A stretch of 64,000 nt of DNA from RGIG4079 sp045637505 (GTDB taxonomy: Bacteria; Bacteroidota; Bacteroidia; Bacteroidales; Muribaculaceae). Location of the stretch: positions 1 through 64,000 of the forward strand of contig JAZTZO010000007.1 of assembly GCA_045637505.1 (NCBI GenBank), read 5' to 3'. The notes beneath the pieces are model-generated. The model was not told where the DNA came from, did no database searches, and saw only the letters and a program-made list of their open reading frames with translations. Positions 55,142 to 63,808 of the stretch are shown in pieces. Positions within the stretch are counted from its first letter, which is position 1. Each line of letters begins with the position of its first letter. The translations under genes and the position numbers were made by a program.

Positions 55142-55777
55142 CTATTTTTTTACAGCTAACATTTTATCTATACTAAAGCCTACGAAACTGTCAATCAGTG
55201 CGTGGGCTTTATCTTTTAATTTATCGATAGAATTATTTGTCGTTAAACCAATGACAGTAGCACCTGCTGCCATTCCGGCATCAAGTCCTTGTAAAGAATC
55301 TTCAAATACATAACAATTCTGAGGTTTACAGCCTATCCTTTCGGCAGCCATTAGATAGCCTTGAGGGTGAGGTTTTGATTCAGATACATTAGAGCCTGTA
55401 ATGACAGCATTAAAGTATTGTGGAAAGAATGGATATTCAGAATAGAGAGCATTCATTTTTACATCATCACTACTTGTGACAATAGCTGTGGGTATCCCCT
55501 GTCCTTTTAGTGATTTAAGAAAATCTATTACACCATCGTAGATAGGATATTTAATATTATGTTCAAATTTATGAACACGATTAATTATGTCTTGATGCAA
55601 TTCTTTCGGGAAATATGTGTCAAGAATCTTAAATAGAGCATTCCCTTTAATAACTAAAGCAAAGTTTGGAACACCAGTGGGATAAATATCTTCAATATCT
55701 TCCCAAAATTTAGTATAAAGTCCCTCACTATCAATTAATACTCCATCTAAATCAAATAGAACTCCTACTTTTCCCAT
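55142..55777 (-). CDS. HAD-superfamily phosphatase (beta-phosphoglucomutase-like)
   Basis: 211 residues. HAD motif I FDLDGVLIDSEG, motif II Thr/Ser in IVTSSDD, motif III Lys in SESKPHPQG and motif IV EDSLQGLDAGMAAG. The cap domain is alpha-helical (subclass IA), as in sugar-phosphate phosphatases and beta-phosphoglucomutase. The specific substrate is not predictable. Divergent from the MATE gene. Confidence 0.92.
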   Translation of the reverse strand: MGKVGVLFDLDGVLIDSEGLYTKFWEDIEDIYPTGVPNFALVIKGNALFKILDTYFPKELHQDIINRVHKFEHNIKYPIYDGVIDFLKSLKGQGIPTAIVTSSDDVKMNALYSEYPFFPQYFNAVITGSNVSESKPHPQGYLMAAERIGCKPQNCYVFEDSLQGLDAGMAAGATVIGLTTNNSIDKLKDKAHALIDSFVGFSIDKMLAVKK

Positions 55778-55799
55778 TTTTGTTTGTTTTATTTTTACA

Positions 55800-55807
55800 C
55801 AAAATTA
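55800..55807 (-). promoter_or_regulatory. -7 box for the HAD phosphatase gene
   Basis: TAATTTTG on the minus strand, 23 nt before the start; 35 nt from the divergent MATE -7 box. Confidence 0.45.
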
Positions 55808-55842
55808 ATACTGAAAATGTCAATAATTGCATCAAATTGAGT

Positions 55843-55850
55843 TAATTTTG
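55843..55850 (+). promoter_or_regulatory. -7 box for the MATE-oxidoreductase operon
   Basis: TAATTTTG, 16 nt before the MATE start codon. Confidence 0.45.
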
Positions 55851-55866
55851 TAAAATATTTAATACA

Positions 55867-57234
55867 ATGGCTGAAACAATATCAAATACACCTATAACAT
55901 TAGGAACAGAATCGATAGGGAAATTATTGATTCAATATTCAGTGCCAGCAATTATAGCCAGCGTTGCTACTTCGTTATATAATATTATTGATAGTATATT
56001 TATCGGTCAAGGAGTGGGGACTATGGCTATATCAGGTTTGGCTATAACATTCCCGTTGATGAATCTTGTTATCGCATTTTGTATGTTTATAGCTGCAGGT
56101 GGAGCTGCAATTAGTTCAATATATTTAGGCCAAAAAGAATATGGAAGAGCAACAAATGTGTTGTCAAATGTAGTAAAACTAAGTTTTATTCATTCAATTG
56201 TATTTGGTGGTTTATCTTTATTATTCCTTGATGAAATCCTTTATTTCTTTGGTGCTACTGATGCAACAATAAAATACGCTCGTGAATTTATGCGAGTAAT
56301 ATTATATGGTACTCCTATCTCCTACATTTTTATAGTATTGAATAATTTGATGCGAGCAACTGGTTATCCCCAAAAAGCGATGTTGTCGGCACTATTATCA
56401 GTTATCGTCAATATAATATTAGCACCAATATTTATTTTTGTGTTAAAATTGGGAATTTCGGGAGCTGCACTTGCTACTATTTGTGGACAAGGAGTGTCGC
56501 TGGTATGGCATATATATCACTTTAAGTCAAAAACTAGTTTTGTGCATTTTAGTAGCGAACATAATAAATTTTCATGGTCTATAATAAAAAATGTGTACTC
56601 CATTGGTTTATCACCATTTTTAATGAATGTGTGTGCATGTATAGTTGTTATCTTCATTAATAAGGCGTTACTTGAAACAGGTGGAGATAATGGCGAACTT
56701 GCTGTGGGTGCATATGGAATTGTAAATCGTGTAGGTATGTTGTTTGTGATGATTGTATTTGGTATTACCCAAGGAATGCAACCGATACTTGGATATAATT
56801 ATGGTGCTAATAATTGGGGGCGGGTTAAGCGTACTCTTAACAAAGGAATTTTTGTGGGACTATTAGTTACAACAATAGGACTTATAGTAGCAGAGCTAAT
56901 ACCACACCAAATTGCATCATTATTTGCAACCGATGAAACTTTGATTGCAATTTCAACTAATGGATTTAGAATAAGTTTTATGTTTTTTGCCGTCATTGGA
57001 GGTCAGGTTGTGATTCAAAATTTCTTTCAGTCTATTGGTAAACCAATGATTTCAATATTTTTATCATTAACACGACAATTATTGTTTTTAATACCTACCC
57101 TATTGATATTTCCTAAAATATGGGGCATTGAAGGTGTATGGACAAGCCTTGCTGTTTCAGATATGTTGGCTTTCATAGTTGCAATAATTACATTAATTGT
57201 GATAATGCGTCGCAAAAATAAAAATTTAATTTGA
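55867..57234 (+). CDS. MATE-family efflux transporter
   Basis: 455 residues with about twelve membrane helices in two homologous halves, normal for cation-coupled multidrug and toxin extrusion. The conserved N-terminal GKLLIQYSVPAIIASVATSL and the mid-protein ATGYPQKAMLSALLSVIVNI match the family, as does GITQGMQPILGYNYGA in the second half. Substrate unknown. Its stop overlaps the frame of the next gene. Confidence 0.93.
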   Translation: MAETISNTPITLGTESIGKLLIQYSVPAIIASVATSLYNIIDSIFIGQGVGTMAISGLAITFPLMNLVIAFCMFIAAGGAAISSIYLGQKEYGRATNVLSNVVKLSFIHSIVFGGLSLLFLDEILYFFGATDATIKYAREFMRVILYGTPISYIFIVLNNLMRATGYPQKAMLSALLSVIVNIILAPIFIFVLKLGISGAALATICGQGVSLVWHIYHFKSKTSFVHFSSEHNKFSWSIIKNVYSIGLSPFLMNVCACIVVIFINKALLETGGDNGELAVGAYGIVNRVGMLFVMIVFGITQGMQPILGYNYGANNWGRVKRTLNKGIFVGLLVTTIGLIVAELIPHQIASLFATDETLIAISTNGFRISFMFFAVIGGQVVIQNFFQSIGKPMISIFLSLTRQLLFLIPTLLIFPKIWGIEGVWTSLAVSDMLAFIVAIITLIVIMRRKNKNLI

Positions 57235-57239
57235 AAAAT

Positions 57240-58811
57240 ATGATAAAAGAACTTCAACTGAGGGTTGCGCCCGAAGTGGCATATGAAGAATTACGTTTGT
57301 TGGATCTTGTATCAACACAATTGAAAGTTGATGCTAATTCAATAAAAAAAGTGCAAATATTGAAACGTTCGATTGATGCACGTCAGCGTAATGTTGTGAT
57401 AAATCTCTTGGTTAAAGTTTATATCAATGAATGTCCAAAGACTGAACTGTTAGTAGAACCTATTGAATATCAAAATGTAAAAGATAAGCAGCAAGTAATA
57501 GTTGTTGGGGCTGGTCCTGCAGGATTATTTGCAGCACTTCGTTTAATAGAATTAGGCTTGCGCCCTATCGTATTAGAGCGAGGAAAAGACGTTGATGCCA
57601 GACGTCGCGACATGGCACGCATTGCTCGTGAGAATGTTGTTGATCCTGATTCAAATTATTGTTTTGGAGAGGGAGGAGCTGGTGCATTTTCAGATGGTAA
57701 ACTTTATACTCGAAGTAAAAAACGAGGCTCGGTAGAAAAGATACTTTCAATTTTTCATCAACATGGTGCCTCTCAAAACATTTTAATAGATGCTCATCCT
57801 CATATTGGGACTGATAAACTGCCTAATGTGATAAAAGATATGCGAAATACCATTATTAATTGTGGCGGAGAGGTGCATTTTTCATCAAGAGTTATAGACT
57901 TAAAGATGGAAGATGGAGTTGTTGTTGGAGTTAAGGATCATAATGGACTCGAATATAATGGTGCTGTAATTTTAGCAACAGGCCATTCTGCTCGGGATAT
58001 ATATTATCTTTTAGACGAGAGAAATATTACATTAGAGGCTAAAGGTTTAGCGGTTGGTGTTAGATTAGAGCATCCTCAGCATTTGATTGATTGTATACGA
58101 TATCATAGTAAGAATGGTAGAGGTAAATATTTGCCAGCAGCTGAATATTCTATGTTGACTCGAGTGGGTGGGCGCGCTGTATATTCTTTTTGTATGTGCC
58201 CTGGAGGATTTATTATACCCGCAGCAAGCGGTCCAAATCAATTGGTTGTGAATGGGATGTCACCATCTAATAGAGGAACAAAATGGTCAAATTCAGGTAT
58301 GGTTGTGGAGATATTGCCCGAAGACCTTCCTGAATATGATAAGTATGGAGCATTAAAGATGATGAAGTTTCAAGAAGATATAGAGGCTAAATTTTATGAA
58401 GAAAGTAAGTTCTCACAAAATGCTCCTGCACAAAGAATGATTGACTTTGTTGAAGGTAACGATTCTAAATCGCTACCTCCCACTTCATATGCTCCGGGGA
58501 TTCATTGTGCAAGAATTGATAAATTGTTGCCAAAGTTTGTCGCAAAACGATTGCAACAAGGTTTCTTGGACTTTGGACGAAAATCTAAAGGTTTTTTGAC
58601 AAATGAGGCGATTCTAATAGGTGATGAAACACGAACATCGTCTCCAATAAGAATCCCCAGAGATAAAGATGCATTAATGCACATTTGCATTCCCGGATTA
58701 TTCCCTTGTGGAGAAGGTGCTGGTTACGCTGGTGGAATTGTTTCGGCTGCAATTGATGGTGAAAGATGTGCTGATGCTGTTTTTAATTATTTAGGACACA
58801 ATAACAATTAA
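57240..58811 (+). CDS. FAD-dependent oxidoreductase (uncharacterised, NAD(P)/FAD type)
   Basis: 523 residues. An N-terminal ~80-residue domain precedes the dinucleotide fold VIVVGAGPAGLFAALRLIEL. Further conserved segments are FGEGGAGAFSDGKLYTR, VILATGHSARDIYYLL, YSFCMCPGGFIIPAASGPNQ and FPCGEGAGYAGGIVSAAIDG. The whole resembles a widespread but functionally undefined family annotated as FAD-dependent dehydrogenase. A TTG at 57231 precedes the ATG at 57240; the ATG is preferred. Its stop overlaps the DUF695-like stop by 4 nt. Confidence 0.88.
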   Translation: MIKELQLRVAPEVAYEELRLLDLVSTQLKVDANSIKKVQILKRSIDARQRNVVINLLVKVYINECPKTELLVEPIEYQNVKDKQQVIVVGAGPAGLFAALRLIELGLRPIVLERGKDVDARRRDMARIARENVVDPDSNYCFGEGGAGAFSDGKLYTRSKKRGSVEKILSIFHQHGASQNILIDAHPHIGTDKLPNVIKDMRNTIINCGGEVHFSSRVIDLKMEDGVVVGVKDHNGLEYNGAVILATGHSARDIYYLLDERNITLEAKGLAVGVRLEHPQHLIDCIRYHSKNGRGKYLPAAEYSMLTRVGGRAVYSFCMCPGGFIIPAASGPNQLVVNGMSPSNRGTKWSNSGMVVEILPEDLPEYDKYGALKMMKFQEDIEAKFYEESKFSQNAPAQRMIDFVEGNDSKSLPPTSYAPGIHCARIDKLLPKFVAKRLQQGFLDFGRKSKGFLTNEAILIGDETRTSSPIRIPRDKDALMHICIPGLFPCGEGAGYAGGIVSAAIDGERCADAVFNYLGHNNN

Positions 58812-59248
58812 TCACCAGCATCTATTTCGGATAACTCTTTCATTTCTTGGTATTCATTCCAATCAGGGTCGTTTTCGCAATATATTGTAATTGGAAGTAG
58901 TTCAAAATTAACGAGCGCTTCATTTAGTTTGCGTCCAAAAATATGGGTGCTCAATGTATAGAATACCCAATTTCGTTCATTGTCCCCAGTATATATTCCA
59001 GTAAGTACTGCTATCGGATCTTTTTTAAATTCAGTTTCAAGAGCCTCTTGAACTTGTTCCATTAGAGTAGAAGTTTCATAATTAGGCATGCCTGATGCAT
59101 CACCATCATATTTCCACGATATTTCTACTCGAATATTAAATCGCGTATTATTGCGAAATTTATCAACATCACGGCGACCTGTTACCATAATAAGTCGCCC
59201 GTTTTCACTTTCAGTAGGAGATGTCCACCAATCGCTAGTTTTGCTCAT
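58808..59248 (-). CDS. DUF695-like protein
   Basis: 146 residues, soluble, no signal. Conserved-looking features are the N-terminal DWWTSPTESENGRLIMVTGR, WKYDGDASGMP, and a C-terminal half of beta strands (WVFYTLSTHIFGRKLNEALV; LLPITIYCENDPDW). This fits DUF695, whose function is unknown. Convergent with the oxidoreductase gene. Confidence 0.7.
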   Translation of the reverse strand: MSKTSDWWTSPTESENGRLIMVTGRRDVDKFRNNTRFNIRVEISWKYDGDASGMPNYETSTLMEQVQEALETEFKKDPIAVLTGIYTGDNERNWVFYTLSTHIFGRKLNEALVNFELLPITIYCENDPDWNEYQEMKELSEIDAGD

Positions 59249-59273
59249 ATTTCTTAAATATTATAATTGTACT

Positions 59274-59304
59274 CAAAGTTAATAATAGTTGGTTAATTTA
59301 CAAT
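59274..59304 (-). promoter_or_regulatory. Promoter for the DUF695-like gene
   Basis: Minus strand: ATTG (59301-59304), a 19-nt spacer, then TAACTTTG (59274-59281). Confidence 0.6.
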
Positions 59305-59322
59305 GATTAAGGTGGTAAAAAA

Positions 59323-59354
59323 TTTGTTGTGTTTAAGATAATTCACTAACTTCG
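59323..59354 (+). promoter_or_regulatory. Promoter for the GHL10 gene
   Basis: TTTG (59323-59326), a 20-nt spacer, then TAACTTCG (59347-59354), one mismatch from consensus. Confidence 0.55.
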
Positions 59355-59382
59355 CATATTCTTATCGTGAAATAAACTTATT

Positions 59383-61080
59383 ATGAAGAAAATATTGTTA
59401 TTGGCAATCGCATTAGTTTCACTATTTAACATATCAGCTCAACCAAAACATGAAGTACGAGCTGTGTGGTTAACAACTAATAGCGGTTTAGATTGGCCTA
59501 AAGGAGAGTATGACGAAACTACCCAGAAAGAAAATTTGTGTGAAATATTGGATAAGCTTGCCGATGCAAATTTCAACACAATAATTTTTCAAGCACAAGT
59601 TAAGGGTGATGTGCTTTGGGAATCAACTATGCAACCAGCAATGCGCGCCATTACTGGTAACGGCTCAAAATCTATGAGATATGACGTGAGTGAATATGTA
59701 ATAGAAGAGTGCCATAAACGGAACATGGAGTGCCATGCATGGATTGTCCCTTATCGCATTGGAACTTCGAGTGATGCCAATAAGTATGTAAGTAATAAAG
59801 TTAAACACCCTCTAACGACAAATCCCGAATTGTGTGTTGAATATAACGGCTCATATTATTTGGACCCAGGTTTACCTGAAACTCGAGAATATTTGCTTGA
59901 CGTATATCGTGAGTTAATCTCTAATTATGATTATGATGGAGTTAATTTTGATTATACTCGATATCCTGGATCGGATTTTGATGACGCCGACTCTTATGCG
60001 AAATACAATCCAGAGGGTTTGCCTAAAGATGATTGGAGACGTCAGAATATCAACACATTTATTGCTGAATTTTATGACATGGCCAAAAGTATTAATCCTA
60101 ATATTAAAGTAGGCGCAGCTCCTATTGGAACATATAAAAATGTATCGGGCTATGGAAATATGACTGCATATGGTAGTGTCTATCAAGATGCATGTCAATG
60201 GATGCAATCGGGAAATCATGATTTATTAATTCCACAAATGTATTGGAATGAAAAAAATGGTTTTACACCTAATATGTCAACATGGGTTACTAACTGCGAC
60301 GGACGACAGTTGGTAATTGGGTTGGCTCCATATAAAATGGTTGATGGTTCTAATGATTGGGATGTTTCTGTAATAACTGATCAAATCAATAAAATTAGAA
60401 ATAATGATGGTACATCAGGAATTTGTTTCTTTAGAGCAGATCACGTAATAGATGATTCACAAACAAAAATTGCCGATTTGTATGATGAATTACAAAACAA
60501 TTATTTTAAATATCCAGCTCATATAGTTCCTATGGATTACAATGGAGTGACTAAACCTAACGCTCCAGAAAATGTAAAGCAAGAATATATAAATGGTCAA
60601 TATGTAATATCTTGGGATGAACCCTCTCTTGATGTAGATAATACACCTTTAAAATATTATTCGGTATACCTAAGTGATGGAGAAAGTGTTGATTTAGATG
60701 ATCCACAACAGGTTGTTGCGCATATTACAAAAGATAATGAACTTGTATATTCGTCAGATGATATGAATCTACGATTTGCTGTGACCACATTTGACAAAAA
60801 TTACTACGAAAGTGAACCAGCTATATCAGAAATTTCTGGAGTTGATGAAACATTAACTGAAGTATTTAATTTTCATTACTCAAATGACATGATATATATA
60901 AATAGTTCTAATCATATAAATGTAGTTGAGGTATATTCAATATTAGGGTCTTGCTATCTATATCAGTCAATATGTGGCAATGAGGCTACAATTTTATGTG
61001 AATCATTGCCAGATGGAGTATATATAGTGAGAACGGTCTGCGATAATGGTGCGACTAATGTTAATAAATTTATTCGCTAA
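59383..61080 (+). CDS. Secreted glycoside-hydrolase-like (GHL10) protein with probable T9SS C-terminal sorting domain
   Basis: 565 residues. Signal peptide 1-19 (LLLAIALVSLFNISA). The GHL10 TIM-barrel region (about 22-375) shows EVRAVWLTTNSGLDWP, FNTIIFQAQVKGDVLW, VNFDYTRYPG and LLIPQMYWNE. A fibronectin-III-like domain follows (about 400-480). The last ~75 residues (VVEVYSILGSCYL; LPDGVYIVRTVCDNG; VNKFIR) have the pattern of type A type-IX-secretion sorting domains. Probably cell-surface, acting on glycan or peptidoglycan; substrate unknown. Confidence 0.85.
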   Translation: MKKILLLAIALVSLFNISAQPKHEVRAVWLTTNSGLDWPKGEYDETTQKENLCEILDKLADANFNTIIFQAQVKGDVLWESTMQPAMRAITGNGSKSMRYDVSEYVIEECHKRNMECHAWIVPYRIGTSSDANKYVSNKVKHPLTTNPELCVEYNGSYYLDPGLPETREYLLDVYRELISNYDYDGVNFDYTRYPGSDFDDADSYAKYNPEGLPKDDWRRQNINTFIAEFYDMAKSINPNIKVGAAPIGTYKNVSGYGNMTAYGSVYQDACQWMQSGNHDLLIPQMYWNEKNGFTPNMSTWVTNCDGRQLVIGLAPYKMVDGSNDWDVSVITDQINKIRNNDGTSGICFFRADHVIDDSQTKIADLYDELQNNYFKYPAHIVPMDYNGVTKPNAPENVKQEYINGQYVISWDEPSLDVDNTPLKYYSVYLSDGESVDLDDPQQVVAHITKDNELVYSSDDMNLRFAVTTFDKNYYESEPAISEISGVDETLTEVFNFHYSNDMIYINSSNHINVVEVYSILGSCYLYQSICGNEATILCESLPDGVYIVRTVCDNGATNVNKFIR

Positions 61081-61082
61081 AA

Positions 61083-61114
61083 ATTGTTGTGAAATAAATC
61101 ATTTTTTAACTTTG
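61083..61114 (+). promoter_or_regulatory. Promoter for the DUF3127 gene
   Basis: ATTG (61083-61086), a 20-nt spacer, then TAACTTTG (61107-61114); 21 nt before the ATG. Confidence 0.6.
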
Positions 61115-61135
61115 TAATAAATTTAAAATTTATAT

Positions 61136-61525
61136 ATGGAAATATCAGGAAAAATTATTTTAGCATTTCCCGAAATGACAGGAACATCAAAGGCTGGTAA
61201 TGCGTGGAAAAAAAGAGAGTATGTACTAGAAACACAAGAGCAATACCCAAAGAAGATACATTTTGATTTCTTTGGCGAACGTGCTGATCAGTATCCGTTA
61301 TCTGTAGGCGATACTATTCGTTTGAGTTATGATATTGAAAGTAGAGAATATAATGGTCGATGGTTTACAAGTATTAGAGGTTGGAAAGCAGAGAAAATTG
61401 ATGCATCAGCTCCAATTAATGCAGGATATCCAATCGATAATTCTATACCTACACCACCTCCTGCTGTTAATGAAGCGTCAATTTCGGCAATAGAAGGTGC
61501 TGAGAATGATGATTTACCTTTCTAA
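61136..61525 (+). CDS. DUF3127 protein, OB-fold-like with SSB-type C-terminal tip
   Basis: 129 residues. The N-terminal ~85 residues (GKIILAFPEMTGTSKAGNAW; KREYVLETQEQYPKKIHFDF; WFTSIRGWKAEKI) suggest a small beta-barrel of the OB type. A Pro/Ala-rich linker leads to an acidic hydrophobic end, ENDDLPF. That tail is strikingly like the DDIPF tip by which single-stranded-DNA-binding protein recruits partners. Monocistronic between a promoter and a strong terminator. Confidence 0.85.
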   Translation: MEISGKIILAFPEMTGTSKAGNAWKKREYVLETQEQYPKKIHFDFFGERADQYPLSVGDTIRLSYDIESREYNGRWFTSIRGWKAEKIDASAPINAGYPIDNSIPTPPPAVNEASISAIEGAENDDLPF

Positions 61526-61566
61526 TATAAGACGAAAATTTTATATCGGTCCAATATAATGTATAT

Positions 61567-61600
61567 AGAAAGAGCTACAATCAAGATTGTAGCTCTTTCT
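61567..61600. terminator. Bidirectional terminator between DUF3127 and lpxA
   Basis: A 16-position inverted repeat AGAAAGAGCTACAATC / GATTGTAGCTCTTTCT with a minimal loop. Confidence 0.9.
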
Positions 61601-61622
61601 TGTATTGTTTGAAGGGAGTTGT

Positions 61623-62399
61623 TTATACGTATCCTTTAATTATACCTCGTTTAGAATTGCGAATAAAGAGAATTATTTCATCTCTTTCTTTTGAAGCAGG
61701 GAGTTCGGCTTCAATGCGTTCTACGGCATCACTAACATTTAGTTGTGATAAATATAGATAGCGATAAATCTCTTGAATTTCTCTAATTTGCTCATTTGTA
61801 AAGTTGCGACGACGAAGACCTATTGAGTTAATGCCTGTATATGAAATGGGATTACGAGCAGCTTTAACATAAGGAGGAATATCTTTATTTACCAATGAGC
61901 CTCCTTGAATCATTACATGTGATCCTATGTGGCTGAATTGATGAATAAGTGATCCACCACCGATTACTGCATAGTCATCAACAATGACTTCTCCTGCGAT
62001 TTGAGTTGCGTTTGAAATAATTACATTATTACCTACAATACTATCGTGAGCTACGTGAGAGTATGCCATGATAAGGCAGTTATCCCCTACTATAGTTTTA
62101 CCTTTTGCGGCAGTGCCTCTATTAATAGTGACGCATTCGCGAATGGTTGTATTGTCTCCTATAATGGCAAGAGTATCTTCTCCTTGGAATTTTAGGTCTT
62201 GAGGAACTCCAGAAATAACCGCTCCAGGAAAAATTGTACAATTTTTACCAATTCGCGCTCCTTCCATTATGGTAACATTGCTACCAATGCGAGTCCCTTC
62301 GCCAATTTCTACATTATTTTCAATTGTAACAAAAGGGTCAATAACAACACTTGCTGCAATTTTCGCTCCAGGATGTATATATGCTAATGGTTGTTTCAT
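61623..62399 (-). CDS. lpxA: Acyl-ACP--UDP-N-acetylglucosamine O-acyltransferase LpxA
   Basis: A 258-residue left-handed beta-helix enzyme for the first step of lipid A synthesis. Hexapeptide repeats run from the N-terminus (IHPGAKIAASVVIDPFVTIE) to about residue 190. The catalytic His lies in AYSHVAHDSIVGNN, and the C-terminal helical domain is present. It lies 8 nt after lpxC/fabZ. Confidence 0.96.
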   Translation of the reverse strand: MKQPLAYIHPGAKIAASVVIDPFVTIENNVEIGEGTRIGSNVTIMEGARIGKNCTIFPGAVISGVPQDLKFQGEDTLAIIGDNTTIRECVTINRGTAAKGKTIVGDNCLIMAYSHVAHDSIVGNNVIISNATQIAGEVIVDDYAVIGGGSLIHQFSHIGSHVMIQGGSLVNKDIPPYVKAARNPISYTGINSIGLRRRNFTNEQIREIQEIYRYLYLSQLNVSDAVERIEAELPASKERDEIILFIRNSKRGIIKGYV

Positions 62400-62407
62400 A
62401 AATTATT

Positions 62408-63790
62408 TTATTTGTTTTTTATGATTTGAGCCATAAACTCACACTCGGTTACAATCTTTTCTCCAACGAAAGCATATCCTTTCATTACAGCACAACCTCG
62501 GCGGAGTTCGGTCATAAATGAAACATGGAAAATTAAAGTATCGCCAGGGACTACTTTTTGACGGAACTTAACATTGTCTATTTTCATAAAATATGTTGAG
62601 TAGCGTTCAGGCTCATCTACTGTACCCAAAACAAGTAACCCTCCAGTTTGAGCCATGGCTTCAATTAATAAAACGCCTGGCATAACTGGTTCTTGAGGGA
62701 AATGCCCTTGGAAGAAAGGCTCATTTGTAGTAACATTCTTGATGCCTACAATATGTTTTTCTCCTTTCTCAATAATTTTATCAACAAGAAGGAATGGATA
62801 GCGATGAGGTAGTAAATCTCTAATTTGGTTGTTGTCAAGGATAGGTGCTACTGATGGGTTATAAACAGGAGCTTGTATATCTTGACGTTTAATTTCTTGG
62901 CGAATTTTTTTAGAGAAAGTAGTGTTAATTGAGTGCCCAGGACGAGTAGCTATGATTTTACCTTTAAGAGGGCGTCCAATTAAAGCTATATCACCAAGGA
63001 CATCCATTAGTTTGTGTCGAGCAGGTTCGTTTTCGGATGTTAGAGGCTTGTTGTTAATATAACCAAACTCAGAAACATTCTTATGAGGAACATTCATTAA
63101 ATCGGCGATTCTATCAAGTTCGCTTTGGGGTAACTCTGAATCATATATAACTATAGCATTGTCAAGATCCCCACCTTTAATTAAGTTGCCTTTAATTAAT
63201 GGTTCAATTTCTCTTACAAACACAAAAGTGCGACTTGAACTGATTTCAGAAGAAAAATCAGACAGCTTTTCAAGAGTTGCGAATTGGTTGGTAAGGACTG
63301 GAGAGTCAAACGCAACCATAGTGTCAATGCTAAAATCTTCATCGGGAAGAACAACAATTGAAGAACCGGTTGTATCGTCTCTAACTTCTATTTTTTGTTT
63401 TACGATGTAATAATCTTTCTCTTCTTTTTGTTCAATTGTGCCAACTTCAGTAATTTTATTGCAATATTCTGATGCGCTACCATCAAGAATTGGCATCTCT
63501 GGGGCATTTAGTTTTATCAAACAGTTGTCAATTCCTGCTGCATATAATGCTGCTAATGCATGTTCAATGGTGCTAACAGAAACATCACCTCTGCTAATAA
63601 CAGTTCCACGGGTTGTCGCTGTAACAAATTCGGCTAATGCATCAATAGTAGGTTCACCTTCTAAATCTATACGTTGAAATTTATAACCATGGTTTTCGGG
63701 TGCAGGATAAAACGATGCTTCTATCTCTAACCCAGTGTGCAATCCTTTTCCTTTTACACTGAATGAATCATTTAATGTGACTTGTTTCAT
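62408..63790 (-). CDS. lpxC: LpxC/FabZ fusion: UDP-3-O-acyl-GlcNAc deacetylase and 3-hydroxyacyl-ACP dehydratase
   Basis: 460 residues joining two lipid enzymes. LpxC (about 1-300) has zinc ligands in STIEHALAALYAAGI and RHKLMDVLGDIALIG. FabZ (about 315-460) has LLPHRYPFLLVDKI and the catalytic GHFPQEPVMPGVLLIEAMAQ. The fusion is characteristic of Bacteroidetes/Chlorobi and couples the committed lipid A step to 3-hydroxyacyl chain processing. It lies 18 nt downstream of lpxD. Confidence 0.96.
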   Translation of the reverse strand: MKQVTLNDSFSVKGKGLHTGLEIEASFYPAPENHGYKFQRIDLEGEPTIDALAEFVTATTRGTVISRGDVSVSTIEHALAALYAAGIDNCLIKLNAPEMPILDGSASEYCNKITEVGTIEQKEEKDYYIVKQKIEVRDDTTGSSIVVLPDEDFSIDTMVAFDSPVLTNQFATLEKLSDFSSEISSSRTFVFVREIEPLIKGNLIKGGDLDNAIVIYDSELPQSELDRIADLMNVPHKNVSEFGYINNKPLTSENEPARHKLMDVLGDIALIGRPLKGKIIATRPGHSINTTFSKKIRQEIKRQDIQAPVYNPSVAPILDNNQIRDLLPHRYPFLLVDKIIEKGEKHIVGIKNVTTNEPFFQGHFPQEPVMPGVLLIEAMAQTGGLLVLGTVDEPERYSTYFMKIDNVKFRQKVVPGDTLIFHVSFMTELRRGCAVMKGYAFVGEKIVTECEFMAQIIKNK

Positions 63791-63808
63791 TTTATATTGA
63801 TATAATAT

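Noticed and set aside
55125..55160. Terminator between nadC and the HAD gene
   Set aside because: An imperfect ATGTTA/TAACAT repeat spans the two stop codons, but no T tract follows in the plus direction and the stem is short.
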